From Aliidiomarina quisquiliarum (GTDB lineage Bacteria > Pseudomonadota > Gammaproteobacteria > Enterobacterales > Alteromonadaceae), in the NCBI RefSeq assembly GCF_023922585.1, contig NZ_JAMFTN010000053.1, positions 80,846-144,845 of the forward strand: DNA of 64,000 bases. The letters run 5' to 3'. Both the position numbers and the translations under genes were made by a program. The number at the start of each line of letters is the position of its first letter. Positions within the stretch are counted from its first letter, which is position 1. The notes under the pieces were generated by a model that searched no databases, was not told the DNA's origin, and saw nothing but the letters and a program-made list of their open reading frames with translations. Below are positions 63,876 to 64,000 of this stretch, piece by piece.

Positions 63876-64000
63876 GTGTACGCCCAGCATGGGCATGAAC
63901 TAATGAGGTGAAAGTCCTCTGTAGGAAAGTCACCGTTTATATAACGTATAGGTTATTAAACGTTAACTACTAGCGAATGGCAAGAGCTAAACCGTGAGGG
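63876..64000 (+). mobile_element. 5' end of a group IIC (attC-type) intron, truncated by the window
   Basis: From 63876 the plus strand reads GTGTACGCCC, close to the group II 5' splice consensus GTGYG. A hairpin follows, with GCCC at 63882-63885 and GGGC at 63891-63894, then GAGG-TGAAAGT-CCTC at 63905-63919. Further on comes AGCGAATGGCAAGAGC (63973-63988) and CCGTGAGGG. The start and the GGTGAAAGTCC element resemble group IIC introns such as that of Bacillus halodurans. The insertion site is right after an attC hairpin, as known for group IIC-attC introns. The intron body and its reverse transcriptase would lie beyond the window. Confidence 0.72.

Larger units (their letters stand above)
61967..64000 (-). 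mobile_element. Chromosomal integron cassette array (partial, no integrase in window)
   Basis: Three minus-strand genes (62042-62272, 62358-63076, 63156-63809) are each followed within a few bases by an imperfect inverted repeat flanked by attC core sites ending in GTTATGC, GTTATAT or GTTATGT. The fourth attC, at 63824-63875, precedes the third gene. Coding and attC alternate with almost no spacing, all in one orientation, which is diagnostic of an integron array. The order implies that the integrase would lie to the right of the window. Alternatively this is an array without its integrase. The distal end meets the gcvP terminator. Confidence 0.85.

Noticed and set aside
63810..63896. N-terminal extension of the exported cassette protein
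   Set aside because: It would translate through the attC site, and the signal peptide begins at the internal ATG 63807-63809, which has its own ribosome site.
1..64000. tRNA genes, rRNA genes, CRISPR arrays, insertion sequences and an integron integrase
   Set aside because: None could be recognised in the window on either strand by reading.

Overview
The window is a piece of a gammaproteobacterial chromosome. It most resembles the Alteromonadales, and the protein sequences and gene order suggest an Idiomarina-like organism (family Idiomarinaceae); the genus is an inference. Evidence for the group includes the block serA-rpiA / fau / 6S RNA-zapA-ygfB-pepP-ubiH-ubiI-gcvTHP, the run ribH-nusB-thiL-pgpA with dxs-ispA-xseB opposite, pomAB-type (Na+) flagellar stator genes, SrmB, RdgC, and a full phoBR-pst-phoU cluster.

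Layout. 1-2700: tail of an ion channel, a small lipoprotein and an M49-type metallopeptidase lipoprotein. 2.7-11.6 kb: a BetT-like BCCT carrier, a secreted S9 peptidase, a cold shock protein, a cysteine synthase homologue, a YqhD-type aldehyde reductase, and a GNAT plus RimK-like ATP-grasp pair. 11.7-19.1 kb: hemH, the TIGR03546/TIGR03545 pair, a TRIC-type membrane protein and yajC-secD-secF. 19.2-24.6 kb: yaaA, a three-gene envelope cluster (DUF3014, acyltransferase, exported GNAT-like protein) and ribH-nusB-thiL-pgpA. 24.6-27.7 kb (minus): dxs, ispA, xseB. 27.7-36.4 kb: pomA-motB behind a clear sigma-28 promoter, thiI, a VanZ-like gene, srmB, an HDOD gene, rdgC and an orphan histidine kinase. 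36.6-46.4 kb: porin, phoB, phoR, pstS, pstC, pstA, pstB, phoU, with Pho boxes before phoB and pstS. 46.5-61.9 kb: serA, rpiA, fau, an exported amidohydrolase, a PH-domain protein, 6S RNA, zapA, ygfB, pepP, ubiH, ubiI, a LysR regulator and the glycine cleavage genes gcvT, gcvH, gcvP.

The last 2 kb are accessory DNA. Beyond the gcvP terminator, on the minus strand, lies a chromosomal integron cassette array: three cassettes, each followed by an attC site. They encode a 76-residue membrane protein, a frameshifted HNH endonuclease and an exported protein of unknown function. A fourth attC at the right edge is interrupted on the plus strand by sequence that looks like the 5' end of a group IIC (attC-type) intron, which runs off the window. 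No integrase gene is visible; if present it should lie to the right of the window. This integron and intron junction is the most unusual part of the window. The rest is largely conserved core genome with some poorly characterised genes.
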